In this document: piece by piece, positions 41,564 to 55,463 of the stretch
Numbering within the stretch: position 1 is the first letter of the stretch
How the letters are laid out: each line of letters begins with the position of its first letter
Source of the DNA: Ramazzottius varieornatus
Lineage: Eukaryota > Tardigrada > Eutardigrada > Parachela > Ramazzottiidae
Length of the DNA stretch: 64,000 nt
Direction: 5' to 3'
Assembly: GCA_001949185.1 (NCBI GenBank)
Contig: BDGG01000001.1
Span: 6,555,353 to 6,619,352 of the forward strand
Notes under the pieces: model-generated
Told to the model about the DNA's origin: nothing
Database searches by the model: none
The model's input: only the letters and a program-made list of their open reading frames with translations
Program-made: the position numbers and the translations under genes

Positions 41564-44500
41564 GTGTAAATACAAAGGGGCGAACAGCCAGAAAAATGCC
41601 GCCTGACGAGCGTGCAGACTCTTTTGGTACACCTGGGCCAAGGTACAAACCCACACTCTACACTCGATTCATAATTGTCGGGCGCACGTCGCCTGATAAC
41701 GACGAATTTTTCATTGTGTCACGGCGAACCAGATAAGCGCGATTCGGAAAGCAAGCACGAGCGCCGGCAAACAGTAGTTGTGGTTGCTAGCTTGAGTTCG
41801 CTCCGTTCAGCTAGGGATGGTTTGCTTGCGTGTCTGTAATGATATTAGGCTTCCGGGTCAGTTGACTCATCCAGAATGGCAGCAAATGGTCTCACCTACG
41901 AAGACATAAGACTTGTAAAATCAGCACATTCGCCTTGTTACACTTTTCCGGCAATTGTGTAAAAGGATCGTCGTTCACACTCCACTTCTACGCAACAATG
42001 TCATACTGTCGTGTTGACAAAGTGACAACACCCGCAAAAGTCAAATTCCTACTCAACATCAGCTCAGCCCCGCCCGTTTTGAGAAAATGGTCAGATTGTG
42101 AAAAACGAATCAAAATGAACCGTAAAAAAAGGCCGAAATCTGTGACACTGTGGTAGTGATCAGAGTCCCACACGGTGGCTGTTCAGCTTATCAAGGGCCG
42201 GAAACTGACATGTTTTGGCCACTTGAAAAATGGCAAGAATTAGAACAATGAACTGTGTATGCACAGATATAACCTCCAGCTGGTGGTGAGGACAGAGACG
42301 AGCTATTTTCTTACAGGTGTGTCAGAATGCAGATCAGCATGCGATCCCGGAAACACATCTCAAGTTTAACGCAACAGATCGCCTGACGTCATCCTGTGGG
42401 CAAACATCCGCAAAAGCGACACGTGACATATTTCCTGGGGTATTCAGTAACGTCCAGATTAAGCACGGTACGGGCCTTAACCCCTTTTCTTTTCAGCAAA
42501 TTACTTTACGAGAAACATGCTGGTCCAGCAAAAGCATGCAAAAGATTGGCAACAAAGAAAAGCCTGTATGTACACTATCGAATAATCATGCCAGAGCTTC
42601 ATTCACTTGCTCGACGTCGAACAAACGAGTCTCATGTCAAACCAGGTAACGGTCAAAGCTGCCCACAGGGATAATAACACACTCGTCAACCTTGAAAACG
42701 GAGCGTGCCAATAGAAAATCGATGCATTGTACTTAGTCCCGCCTTTCAACCAATAGCTGCTTCTTGGTTTTCAATTGTCGACTTCAGACTGGTTGGAGCA
42801 ATTCGCTGCCACCTGCACGTGCAGTCGCTCTATAGATTTCACCGGTGTCCGGAACGCAGCAAGACAAGTGCGTGCTTGGACGTTAGTTCGTGTTATCTGC
42901 TGACAGGAAGGCACCGTAGAAGGGCTGAATAGCTGGGAGGAAGCAGCAAGTGCACGCTGCACGTGTGATTGTCAGGCAGCTTGCAGGTAACGTCTGGTTG
43001 AAGTGGATCCGGAATAACTGTTGATAGAAAGAGAGAGCAAAGAGGAAATATGAAAAGTATAAAGGGCAAGAGTAAGAGAGAGGAAGCCGAGGATAAGTTG
43101 TCAGGTAGCCAGTGGCTACTCGAACGGTAAAGTGTACAAAGCAACCTTCGCTTCCATCTGACCTGCCACTCTTCTTTCTGCTTCAACCTACAGCTAATAT
43201 CCGAAGACGCGAGAGATCACCTCTCGTTTCTCGCAGAGTTTCCCAGACTTTTCATGCACCGCTTTGTCAATCAAACTTTGCTCTATCCATCAGTGAGGTC
43301 CAAAAATTGGCTCTGACAGAAACATCGACCATCAGTGGCAGATCTACATTGCTTAGCGGTCAGAAGTACCGTGCACTTTGGCAGCCTATTAGCCACGTTA
43401 ACGACTGGACAAGCAGCTTCTGAAACCTCAACAAAGTCTTCTCCAACCAGTTCACATTTGAAATTTAAGACGAGCACTTTAAGACCCAAGCGAGAAAGTA
43501 ATATGGTCAGCGCTGCGATAATGAAGGAATGTGGTCTTGTGAAACAAGGGTGGTCAGAAGTTTACTCAACGTTATCGGCTTTCTATCTGATCATGACGAA
43601 GGACTCTTTCTGTTCATTGCGAAGAGCAATTTGCACGAGTTTATCACACAGCGCATTACCAACACTACAATGCCATAGTAAAACAAAAAGATCAGACTCG
43701 AGAGCAAATATGCAGGAAGAATGCCCCAATGAAGTCATCAGCGAACTGCATCATGAGAAATATTTTCACAGGTCTATGCAAACCAGCCTTTTGTTCCTTG
43801 TCCATTACATTGATCAAACAGCATCTGACCTCTGACCAACACCCCTCCCACTGCCCTCCGGTTCCCGAACCCTACCGCCAAATCCAGAAATGATCTCATC
43901 GTCGAAGGCGCTTAGCCTTGATTAGGTCCCGCTTAATTATCAAGTGTGGCCTTGTCGAAGGGAAGCGATTACTGAGCCGCTCTTTACGAAGAACGAAACA
44001 GGTCAACCGTGAAGATGTTTCGTTGTAAAGATCTGTCTAGATGGTCGCATGTCCATCACAAGTTGGTGCTCATCATGAGCGTCGCGTCGTCTTTTTGGCG
44101 TGGGATACTATCTGGTCTTACAAAAACAAGCCCATTATGCCTTTTCATCAAGGGCGTTTCTCAACTCAGCAAGACTCTTTTCAGCTCTCCGTCTGCAACT
44201 GCCGACCATGTCAGTTTTGGTGAGAGGCTAGGGGGATATCAGACGACACTTTGCTCTTTTTCTTCTCCACCGAACAACCACTATGTCTTTGTCCACGATC
44301 AAGAAAGTCTATACCGGCTCGTTGCTCTGGCGGTAGCATTGTGATTCTGAATCATATGCAAAAGCGTTCCGCCTGTGACTGTCGGCTTCAGTGTAGTTAC
44401 CGAAGATTAATGGAGCTTTTTTGTTTATCCGAGCGTGAAGTTTTGCATATATTATCGATAAATAAAGTTTATGCTTGTCATAACTATCGTTCGGTCACTG

Positions 44501-47500
44501 AGGTTGATCTAGTGAAATAATCTGAGGTAACGCTTTCCTACTCGAATTCGAATGCCGCACAGAAGCGAACTTGTCGATCGTTCGATTACACTCCTTTACT
44601 TCCTCGTCTGCAAACAAGACTTATTTTCAGAAGGTGGTATTCAAATCGAACTGATCGTTGAAGAACAACAACTGAGACGTTTAATTACCATTGTCGAGGA
44701 AGAATGTACGGATAGAAAGAACAGCCTTGAGGCGCCAAGGCGGAAAAGACAAGGTGGTACTGTATGTAGCTGCTATCTGAAAAGTCTCTTCATTAATGAG
44801 ACGGCCCGTCGCCTCAAATATCATCAAACAATGTCGCACGGTGCTGTACGGCTTCCTGCGTACCTTAAACGAATAACAATGGAATGTTTTCCCGGTCAGT
44901 TCCAAGTATTGAAAGAATAGCCCGAGGACCGGTGTTACAAAATACCAAGTCAAAGAGATCTACGAAGCCCTGTCCTGTTGTTCAGAACGCTCGACACTGT
45001 ACATTGAAACAAAGCAAACCGACTTTAGGATCAGTTTCAGGGTCTGTGTGCGTTCGCCGTCAAGTCAAAGCTGGAGGTGGTCTTCGCATAATGGTGGCAA
45101 TGGTGGCCGTAAACGAGTGTTAATTTATTCTGCTGTCAAATGATGCAAGTTTTTGTTTCGGAATTACAAAACCAAAACCGCATTGTCAAAGCCGTGTATC
45201 ACAGTGATGAAAAATGCGACAGGTAGTTCGGGACTCGAGCTAATTGTCGCATTCGCCAGGCGCCAGTGATGGCGGTCAGGAAGTCGACTGCATTATCAAA
45301 CTCCTCGAGTGTGATGCCGCAGTCTGCTGCAAAAAATTCGGTGTCCATTGGAATAAAATTTGGAACTTTGAGCGTCAGGAACGTTCTCCGAAATCCCACG
45401 TTTGCCTCTTCAGACTATATTCCATGAATACTGTAGACACCTGAAGGCGCACCACATTGTGGTCCTTTACCACTGTATTCTTTGAAGTTCTTCGCAATAT
45501 CGAGGTCTCTTAAATCCCCCCCGCCCCCCACCCCCACGTTCTTGGCCAAATGCAGTCAAAGTAGCAAAGTCCGCCGTAAATTTGACCAGTTCAGCTTGGG
45601 CGATCGAGTCTCCATCAATGACGCAACAACATCATCAACCTGACAACCATCAGCTACAATTTTACGCTTCATTCCGCGCAAGTAGGTATTAGGTCTCACG
45701 GATTACGTGGATATTAGGGTCTGTACGGTTAATGTTTATTGATGTAGCAGTATCAATTTCGAAGGCCGTTACAGAAACCAGATGCTATACTACCCATTCG
45801 GCGTCCTGTCATTCTGCCACTTTCGCGAAAGCTGTGGCGTTCCGCTACGCGGAGCTTCCTTCTACCCAATGTGAGTTACTCGAATACATTTCCGGGCCTT
45901 CGCTTCTTCGCTCCTCCCGTACGTACACATAGCCATGAATTACAATTGACGATAAGCACAGACCCATTAATGGCGCCGGCATGTTCCGGACATTATCATG
46001 CATTTGCCATTGGTAATTAGAGGTTTGCTTTGTGAAGTGAAGAGCCGATGAGCATCGAAGCATATCCCCAAATTCAAATTCCCCTGTCTGTTTACACATA
46101 TCGATACCATCACCGTGAGCCCCAACCAGGAAGTTATCGTTAGAGGACCTACTGAATCTTTGATGGGTAAGCGGGCTTCTTGAAACGTAAGCAGGGTAAT
46201 TGGTTGGGAGAAAGGGTTCTTTAGCCACAAAAGAAAACAACGAGTGGGTTAATTGATCTTTTTGTTCGTGTCCAAAGGTCCCAAGAGGTGTTTATCTGCG
46301 CCATGTTTAGGTGAGCGTTCAGCTCAAAACCAACAAGTGAAACTGTAGCATTCTCACGCCGTCTTGACTCGCTCAACACCGATCAGTCTATGCTCTGATT
46401 TCGTATTCAAGAAGAGAACAACAAGCGACCGGAATCGCCTCAGTTCTTCATCATTTGATGGGATCTGACAGATGGACGAATAAAAAACGATATGATGAAA
46501 CCGTGTCGAATCTACCTGGAAGCCACCATCAACGTCAGCCCATCACTATGAATATATATCGCAACAGATCAGTGGTAATTTGCTGCTGCCCAAATACCCT
46601 CCTATCGTTACGACTACAGATATACCAATAAAATTAATTAACCTCGACATGAAGCATCTGACCCACTTCCCATCCATGATATAAACCAAATAATAATATT
46701 TTATCACGCCCCTTCGATCTTTATGAATAAAAGATCGGACCTTCGAACATCGAGTACTCTTTATCAGATGAGACACATTTTGCTTGTTTCCACATCATTG
46801 GTGTTAGTCAATCTACATATTTGAATCGCTCCATAAATAAACAAGGTTACCTTTCAGATATGAATGTCCATCAAAATCAAAATACAGGTGATGATAAGAA
46901 TGACGTCATTCGTAGGGGAAAAAACAACTGAGGTTCTGCATCAAAGCGCGTCCTTCGTTTTTTGTTCGGTGTTGCTAGAGTCAAGGAACTGTTTTCTTCT
47001 TTTTTCCTCATGCTGTTTTTACAACGTGTTATCGATCAACCAAAACAGTATTACCGTATGAGTGATCAAAAATTATAGGGAAGTTTGTGGCTGACTGCAC
47101 AATTGTTGACACCTGTTGATTGAAGTGCGGTAACGTCTACCTTGGTTGTTTTTTCTACGCCATAAATCTGTTGACTGATGAGGATCTTGGAAGAAAAAGC
47201 CTAAACGGGGATCCTCATGATCAGTATGATCGACTTGTAGGTGAACACACAGGTGTTTTCTGCGGAGACAGTTGGCGTAAACGACCATATCAGCCGACGT
47301 ATGTTTGATCAAACACGGAAATGGACGACACTTCACAGCGGGCACTGTAGCCACAATGTCTTCCGCAGAACGAACTACATATTCATAACGAACAATATTC
47401 AGCCATATCATAAATCAACATTGAAGAAAAGTGAATCGAGAGCGCCTTTCGCCCAACAATTGGTCGGTAATGTTCGTTTGTGCGGTGCAAACGACAGGCT

Positions 47501-49641
47501 CTAATAAGCCGTGTTTATGCGTGTTAGCCTAGCTGTGCCACACGCGGTATTGTTCCACTGTGACCACAATACGGTAATCAGCGCCGGAAGAACCATCTAA
47601 TTTCTTGCTGCTCTAAAAATCCGTAAAGGACACGACCGTAAACATCACACTGCTGAATACACACACGGCCACACTGTATGTATTCAGAAATGCTCAGCTT
47701 GGTGAACAGCATCGAGTTCATCACCACAGAAAATTCATTCCGCGGAACCTACGATATCGAACCGTACCTGGACGCAAACATGAACGTAGCATGTAACGAA
47801 AGCTAGCGATTCAAACGTGGTCGAGAAGTTCACAATATTGATTCCCATACAGTAACCGTTCCAAACATGATGGGCACTATTGGCTGAGGTGTGTTTCGAG
47901 AAGCTTCCAAATTTATAAAGTTCTTGCCAAGTCAAACAAGGTATACCGGAGCAAAGTCAAATACACGATTACTAAACGCAGCGACAATCCGATGTTTTGG
48001 TCAGACCACAAACGTCAAGATAAATATTGGATCGAACAGAGGAATATCGGTTTCTTGAATCACCGGTTTCCGCAGTGGATGAAAGGGAGGTTGCTCGCTG
48101 GTCGCAATCGCTGAAACTTTACAGATCTTCGGAAGCCGATCACAAGAAGCGAAACTCATTTGCCGAAAAGGCACGTTGCGAGGTTTGCATTTGCGATCGT
48201 AAAACTGTTGCACATTGAACCATAATTCTCTCGGTCACCCATAAAGCCACCATTCGCATCAAAAGACAAATTACTCGAGGTACGTACCGTATATTGTAAA
48301 CATAAACGCCAAAAGAACGGTGTTCTTAATAGCCACAAAGCAATTTTCCGATAAAGTCGCGTACGAAGAAGTTCCTCGATCGGCGGCACATAAACAGATT
48401 CCGGCAAATGCGGTAGCAATGAATATAATGAATAATCCCGTGGTTAGAGAGTACCCACAAAGACTGTCCTTATTCGAGGAAGATTTGACTTGCTCGAGAG
48501 AGGAGTAAAGGAGATGTTTGTGGCTACAAAAGCGAAAAGTGTATGGCGCCACTTGGAAGAAGCTTGGCCAAGCTTAGCCTGAGAGCTGCTTCAGTCAGCA
48601 GCGGTAGAGTAAACAAGGTTGTTGAGGATAGCATACAAAACAAAGTTCCACCCACTCTGACTACCGTGTGAACACCCAGGTGAACTCGCGCAGTCTGCTC
48701 TATAGCCTATACCAAAGTTAATTGTATGTGCAACAAGTGCGCAAAGCCATCTGGGTCACAGTTCCAGTTCCTCAGACCGCTATTCAGAAGGAGCAACCTC
48801 ACGTAAGGACTGCATTGCTGTCATATAGCTATACGAAAAGGCAGACTCACAGTGTTTCACAGTTTTTTCTGGAATAGGCAGTGGAGCATACTGTGTGCAC
48901 TATTAGATAATGGGCGCGCATTATGGGATTCACGTGCATGACGTCAAATCTGCTGTCCAATCAGAGCGAGACCGTGAAGCCGGTATTGTACGCTGCATTT
49001 CCGTATAGCTATAGCCTGCTGTCATGACTCGGTACTTCCTCAATGCGCTCCAGGCATTGCCAAGCACTACTGCGGGGTACCTCTTGGCTAAACCGCGGAC
49101 AGCCCTTGCGAATCATCGCGATCAGCGTGAACACTGGTATTCCCTTGTATCGAGTGGTAAAATTAAAAAATCACCATGCTGTCTGCCATGCCCGACGGTA
49201 CTGCCGACACACTGCGCTTCTTCCAAAACTGGATAGTCAAGATCGCACTCATTCGGGTTTCACGATTTTGACTACGCTGCAAAATGTGGCCAACTATAGT
49301 GTTCCGGCTGACCAGAGTATATACTCCCTTTCTAATATCAGCAGAACAGGATGTCTGACTATTTGGCAAAAGATTTGTATAAAATGTGTTCTGCTCAGTA
49401 TTCAGAATATTGTAAAGTGTGCAGATTTTACGGCGGTTCCAGGTACATCTTTACTCCCTTAGAACCGGTTGTCAACTGGAAAATCATGCATCTGAAAATG
49501 TGTCAGAGAAATTCGTGACGCAATACATGGTGTTATTTTGATTAGCTCAAATCATGCGAACCTTTGCTTTTGTATTGCATAAAAGTTAGCTACACTAAAG
49601 TCCTTCAACTCTACTCTAACACTGATAAACATTGACAGTCT
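41564..49641. other. 8 kb without a recognisable protein-coding gene
   Basis: Upstream of the RhoGAP start and downstream of the fucosidase stop. The longest frame (43,335-43,835, plus) has no domain, and its composition and codon use look random. There is a C-rich run at 45,518-45,539 (potential i-motif/G-quadruplex). No tRNA, rRNA or terminal-repeat element was recognised. It may hold RhoGAP promoter and 5' exons, non-coding RNA, or old unrecognised repeats. Confidence 0.5.
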
Positions 49642-51860
49642 TCAAATCGATTTCTTCCAAGCGTGCAATAACTTGCTCTTGTGTGACAGAGCTGAATCGT
49701 AGTTTACTGTAGGCTGTTTGGACGTTTCGCTCTGCTGCAGATTTTCCAGTTTCAATGTGAAGCCCCACTCAGCGCCATCTGGCAAATCTTGCTGACGCGG
49801 TATGGTCACTATCAGCTCGCCGGTGAATAAAGTATCCCACTCCACGTCGTTCTCGCATCCGACAATGGAAACCTTCGTTGAGTTCGATATTTTGGGACAC
49901 CCAAGTACGATGAAGTCCTTGGCAAGACTATTTAGTATGATGGCGTAGACAGTGAGAGATTTTCCGTTGGTTTTACTTGTGTACCTGAAAGTGGAAATCA
50001 AAAACTGTAGTGCCGTTTCGGAATGAACCAACTGGAGGTGGTCTGTTTACCAAACGTTTGGGGTTGTGGAGTCGTTTTGAGCAGTGGGCCACGGCTGAGT
50101 TTTATAGATCGCTTCCCCGTTGACGCCTAGCCATTTACCGATCTGTAGAAGGCGCTCTTCAAATATGGGCGGAATAATGCCATCGGAAGTGGGTCCGACG
50201 TTCAACAAGAGATTTCCCCCATAGCTACAATGACAAAACACTTCCGGGTCCTCTGTAGGAAGACCATTGTCAACGGACAAAAGTAAAGGTACCTGACTGT
50301 GGTAACCAGAGAAGTGATTAGTGTTTCGATGGGTAGAATCTGTGACATCATCATGTTCCGTCGGTATCCCCAACTGTATGAGTCGATGGTCATACAGTCT
50401 TCCCATTTATTGTTCAGCAGGTGACCTAAAAGTAACTTCTTGCCAATATTTAGACATCCGGTCAGACGTCAGACCGGTTCATAAATGAGCCTAATGGAGA
50501 GGTGCGCTTACTCGGGGTGTAACGATCATCACAAGTGAGGAACCCCCCATGCTTACACATGGCATCGTCGCCCCATCGATCATTTGTTACGACCGTAATC
50601 TTCACCGGGCTAGGGAAAAAACATAGCTCATCTGATGAAAACAACATTCGTGGCAAAGGCAGTTTTGGGATGACTTATCCCAACGGACACGACTTACGAA
50701 TCGTTATACAGCCATGCGAGAAACTGTGTGCTGTTCCAGTACTTGGAGCTACCGGGTGCGCCATCTGACCAGATGATTTCCGGCTTGTACTTGTTGACGA
50801 TATCGTACAGTTCCGGTAACGTCTTTGTCTGCCGAAGTGATATAACAACTATCAATATCCCGGTCGCAAGAAGGAAGTACTCGTACAGTACCTGGTGGTG
50901 TGTAAGGATGGGCAATAAACGACTTACCGCAACGTATTCCTGTGTGGTGTAGTTGTTAGCAGCGTCACTTTTGAACATTGGATTAAACCATTCAAACATG
51001 GAGTGGTAGAGCCCGAAGCGGAGCTTGGTGGTGGAGCGGACTGCATCGGCCAGTTCTCCGACGAGATCTCGGTGAGGGCCCACATCCATTGCGTTCCAGT
51101 TCCACGAAACACTGGACGGCCACATCGTGTACCCTTCATGGTGTTTCGACGTCAGTACGATATACCTGTAATTGTTGGTCAATTTCAGACTACAAATATG
51201 AAATATCTAAAGGAAAAGGGAAGCTAAAAATATCTCCAGTAAAGGGAAACCAGAAGGGAATCCAAGAAGCGAACCTACTTGGCTCCAGAAGCCTCGAATG
51301 TCTTTGCCCAACGCTTGGGCTCGTAGAAAGTCGCTTTGAAGTGTGGGGCAAAGTCCGCATAGGTAAATCCGGGGCCGTAAGTGTTGTTGACAAAGGCGAT
51401 AAAGTCTGGACGCTTTTCTCCCTGCCAGTACCACCAAAACCTGAAAATAATCGACGGAAAAACGGAAACACTTCTCGACGATGTACTCCGGCAGACGTTT
51501 GCTTAATTCTTACCACTCGCTTCCGTATGAGGGAACACTGAAAACTCCCCAGTGGATGAAAATCCCAAATTTGGCCTCATCGTACCAGGCTTAAACAAAA
51601 CACCCCATTCCCTCACTTCGCTACGAGCGAGTGCCTTATACTGAGTTGTGTCTATATATGTTTGACAATGACCTACCCGGAAGTGGACGAGAGTCAATGG
51701 ACTCCCACGTCGGATCGTAGCGTACGCTTTTCGTTGCTGGAAGTTTCTCCTGATCGATATATCCGCTTGCAGAGATCTTGGTCTTTTGAAGAATTATACC
51801 GTCTGCAAATAGCGAAGCGTACAGAACCAAGGCTACCATTAATAAAACTCTCCGCGCCAT
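49642..51860 (-). CDS. Alpha-L-fucosidase, glycoside hydrolase family 29 (512 aa)
   Basis: Nine exons in phase: 51,860-51,677; 51,589-51,514; 51,440-51,279; 51,165-50,928; 50,828-50,698; 50,609-50,512; 50,425-50,293; 50,224-50,051; 49,984-49,642. The N-terminus [20 protein letters not shown] is a signal peptide. Family motifs follow: [64 protein letters not shown] and [10 protein letters not shown] (the Asp is the expected nucleophile). Then [36 protein letters not shown] and [10 protein letters not shown], and a C-terminal beta-sandwich. The enzyme removes terminal alpha-L-fucose from glycoproteins and glycolipids in lysosomes or secretions. Length and exon joins match animal FUCA proteins, and there is no sign of damage. 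Confidence 0.95.
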
Positions 51861-53424
51861 GGGACGGCACGTCTCCTGTTACGGAGAACGATTCCTTCGT
51901 TATATAGGTATAGATTAAACACTGCGCTGCAATTTGCAAACAGTAGTCAAATTATTATGGATGGTGGAAAGTAGGGTAAATCTGATTACCTTTTTCTGTC
52001 CTTATTGTTGCCGCCGATACAGTGTGAGGCTATCACGTAATGCTCGCAGAGCTTAGTAATACAACCTTGCATGCGACTTGATACCCCATGTTATCCCATG
52101 TCAAACCACTTCAGGCATTGGTCTAACATGGGATTTTTGGGCACGAGCTGTCGTTGAGAAGCTGATTTTGTTCGTAAGTTTGTGTTTGAAGCCCTCTGCT
52201 GGACTTTGCCCAGTGAAGGGCAAAGTACAACATTAGTGGAGATAAGCTTGTGAATGGAATGTGACTGAGGAGAAGCGGAAGTAGGCCACACACGAAGGAG
52301 ATAAGGCTATAGCATTGCATTCGGAGTCACAGGGAGTAATTCAATGGTTGGGAACTTGGGATACGCGCTGCCATCATCCCAGTTCCCGTTTTCTTCCCTT
52401 TTAGCCAGTTATCGTTTGCTCGTCCGCGCTTCCAAGGTTTTCGAAGTGCAGCAGGTCTCCGGCGACTTGCCAGCACGAAAACAGGCCCAAACTATCTAAT
52501 GTACCGTCTTTCGCCGCAGTCGTCTGGTCCTACTTATGGATTAGTCTACCTGGTTGCGGTTCGTTCTCATTCCGCAATAAGCTATCAATTTTCGGAACGT
52601 TTTGCCAGAGTGCGAGTAATGCATGCAAAGGCATAGGCTAGGCTCGCTACCATATCGTGCTGCGACACGCGGCTGTAGGAGAACCTCTTTGGGTACCTCG
52701 AGATTGCGAAGACCGACTTCGTTCTATTGATCGGCTATCTCCGTTAAGACATCATACCACCTTTACCTTAGTAGCCGATGGCAGCAGGAAGAGCGCTTCC
52801 GGCGGAGACTCCAAGACCCGGTTCTGAGTTCGATTCATCTCGAGTGACTAGTTCAATCAATGCTACTCTGGTGGACCAACTAACGGTAACTTCTAGTATA
52901 ACCAGCTGGACACAACGGGGTCACAAACTTTACAGGTCCGCAGTTTCGTTCTGAGGTACCAATCTTTAAAGACTGCAGATCCGCAATTTTGAAATCCCAA
53001 AAGTTCCGTAATTGCAGAGTTGCTCCTCCCCTTAATACGTCCTTGTATGGCTGAATGCCTTTTTCGAAGTGTTGACGTCACGAAAGTATACATTCCTTTC
53101 TGATTATTTCACTGTTCATTACGATAGATGTCGTGACGTCGGCCACCAGCTACTCACTGAGACTGCCCAATCACTGCCCAATCACTGCCCAATCACTGCT
53201 CAATCACTGCTCAATCAATGACACCGGTAATTGATTTGTCATTGAGTCAGCTGGTCTCACCTGCTCATTCTGCTGCCATTTTCGTTTTCATCAATACGCA
53301 GTGGTCCGTCCAGACTCCAGAATAACGTTGTCGTATGGCTCATTACTCTGTTGTCGCTCGACCATCATCTTTCCAGCTGCTCTTGCAGATCGCTCATGAG
53401 CCCCAAGGAAGACAGTGAAGCAGA
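51861..53424. other. spacer between divergent fucosidase and COPS7
   Basis: The two genes diverge from here, so both promoters should lie in it. Only a short tandem repeat (53,162-53,216) was recognised. Confidence 0.5.
53162..53216 (+). repeat. 11-bp tandem repeat, five copies
   Basis: ACTGCCCAATC occurs three times followed by two ACTGCTCAATC copies, in perfect register. It sits about 210 bp upstream of the COPS7 start codon, so it is in the promoter/5' UTR region. CCAAT-box-like on either strand only in part (GCCCAATC). Confidence 0.9.
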
Positions 53425-54856
53425 ATGACAGCCGCGGTGGAAGGAGGATCACGTTTGACGGAGCTGGAATTGCTGATGAAGAATGCCAAAGGGAAGATGG
53501 TTGCGGATCTCATCCGTCAGATCACCGAGCTTCCTGATGTGTATCGCTTTCAGAAGTACCTTTCCTTAGACAACATTCAGGAGGTATGTGTTGCGGAATC
53601 TCGTTTTGTAACCGAAACGAGGTGAGTTGATTTCAGCTCATTTGTGGAAAATTGAAATTTCTCTTTATTCCAGTTGGCCAAACCTGACGGGAACACTGCT
53701 ATCCCGCTCCTCACTCTGTTTTCCCTGGGCACCTACAAGAATTTCAAAGGTTCGTAGTATTGCTTTTCTTGGTTTGATGAGCTCAGGGATGGCGTTACAC
53801 ATTTTCGGTTATAAGGAATAACATAACATTTGCCCTTTTTTATTCCAGAGAATCCTGCTGCTTTTGGTGCTTTATCGGCCAAGCAAACCTTCTGCCTTCG
53901 TTGCCTCACACTTGCATCCCTTGCAAAACAGTCCACTCATCAGGTAACATACAAAGAAAATTTCCGTGAGATTTTTCTACAGAACAGAAGCGATGCGGAA
54001 TAAATTGAGACGATTTCAGTTTTGAATTTCAATTAGGTTATACGAGGTTTGCGGTTAACAAAAAACAGCACCTAGCTAACGATTTTAATAAAAAAGTCTG
54101 AGTCTAGCCTAGAATTTGTTTTGAATTTTTTTCGACAGAAAATCTCCTTCAGTGTGATTCAAAAGGAGCTCGATCTCGCGGACAAGTGGCAAGTGTTTGA
54201 CTTCCTGATCGAAGCCCTAAACTATGGCTACGTTACGGGCAAACTCGACGAGCCTGCTGGTTACCTGTATGTTGACGAGTTTATAACCCGCGACGTCGCA
54301 CCGGAAGACGCCAAGAATATCAGCGCCAAACTAGAAACCTTGTACGAAATACGATTGATACTCGGACGAAAGTCTCTGCCCCTCCTTTGTTGAATGTCAT
54401 ATGAATGATGTTTTTCCTTGCAGCCTGTCAGCCTGCAGCAATATGTTGGAGCACACAAAGGCCGAATCTCTGCGGCTGGATGAAGCGAAGAAGCTGAACG
54501 CGCAGCAGAAATCCGAGATTGCTTCGAAGGTACCTCATCCAGAAACTATCCATCTGGGAAGTAGTGATGTCGTCTCGTTTCTTTCGCTCCTGTAGGTTGA
54601 GGCCGTGAAAGTGCAGTTAAGTGACGATCTCAGTTTCAATGCGGGCAACTACGGTATGGGACACGACATGATGGGCCACAGCAAGATGGATTCCGGCAGT
54701 TCTCCCAAGATGGTCAAGACACGCTCCAAAAGGTATCGTTTACGCTCGATACGACCGTTTCGCTGCGTGTTTTTTCTGCGTAGGGAACAGCGATGGATGG
54801 ATGATTTATTCAGCCTAATATCGAAGATTACGAAACTGCCACTTATAGCCTGCTAA
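53425..54856 (+). CDS. COPS7: COP9 signalosome subunit 7 (PCI domain), 282 aa
   Basis: Seven exons in phase: 53,425-53,583; 53,674-53,749; 53,849-53,943; 54,139-54,341; 54,424-54,529; 54,596-54,732; 54,784-54,856. ATG context and the helix LELLMKNAKGKMVADLIRQI, then LPDVYRFQKYLSLDNIQE, match the N-terminus of CSN7. LLTLFSLGTYKNFK, LRCLTLASLAKQ, ISFSVIQKELDLADKWQVFD and ALNYGYVTGKLDEP form the PCI domain. RDVAPEDAKNISAKLETF and the following coiled coil match 'GRDVxPEDI'. CSN7 joins the signalosome that removes NEDD8 from cullins. The tail is Met/His/Gly-rich (NYGMGHDMMGHSKMDSG), unlike vertebrate CSN7. The last exon choice (EQRWMDDLF...IAC stop) is the least certain. Confidence 0.88.
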
Positions 54857-55463
54857 GAACCGCCCCAACGGGCGATTTTGTCATCATTGCGCAACTTTTA
54901 CCCCTACTAAACAGAAGACATGATGTTCGAACAACATTGGGAGCGGTAATTTTCCATAGAAGAAATATTGATCGAGTGATTGTCGTTCCTAAGTTGGCTG
55001 CACTTAATGTTGCGAAGCCGTTCTGTGTTTTGTTTAATTCACTGAGTAAATCACCCGTCCATCGCTGGCAGGGAAGGAGACGAAAGTGTTGTGGTTTACT
55101 TTTTAGTTCGAAATCAGGAGGACAAGCGCAGAAGATGAATCGTGTGTGAGCCAATGGACTGCAGTTCCAGAGATGTTTACACAAGGACGCAGTTGACATT
55201 ATGGATGAGATTTTCTTTCTTTGAAAAATATGAAGTAGAAGTTAATAAGCGATTGCGCGGAATAGTTACGTGAAGTACTTACTGACCTTGAGACGACTTG
55301 CGTTATTTGCGGCAAAGTTTTGCGCGTTTAGTGGGACAACGGCTGGGTGATGGATCGTTTTAGTCCCTTTGTACAGTACTGTATAAAGTCGACGCGGAAG
55401 TAAAGCGCAAGTTTTTGAAGTTTTCGCTTTTCGCCAGTCTTCCTTGTTGATGTGGCCTGTGGA
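54857..55463. other. spacer, no gene seen
   Basis: Downstream of COPS7 up to the hAT-type MITE; only short frames without domains. Confidence 0.4.

Noticed and set aside
43335-43835. 166-codon open frame on the plus strand
   Set aside because: No domain, no splice partners, unremarkable composition; consistent with chance.
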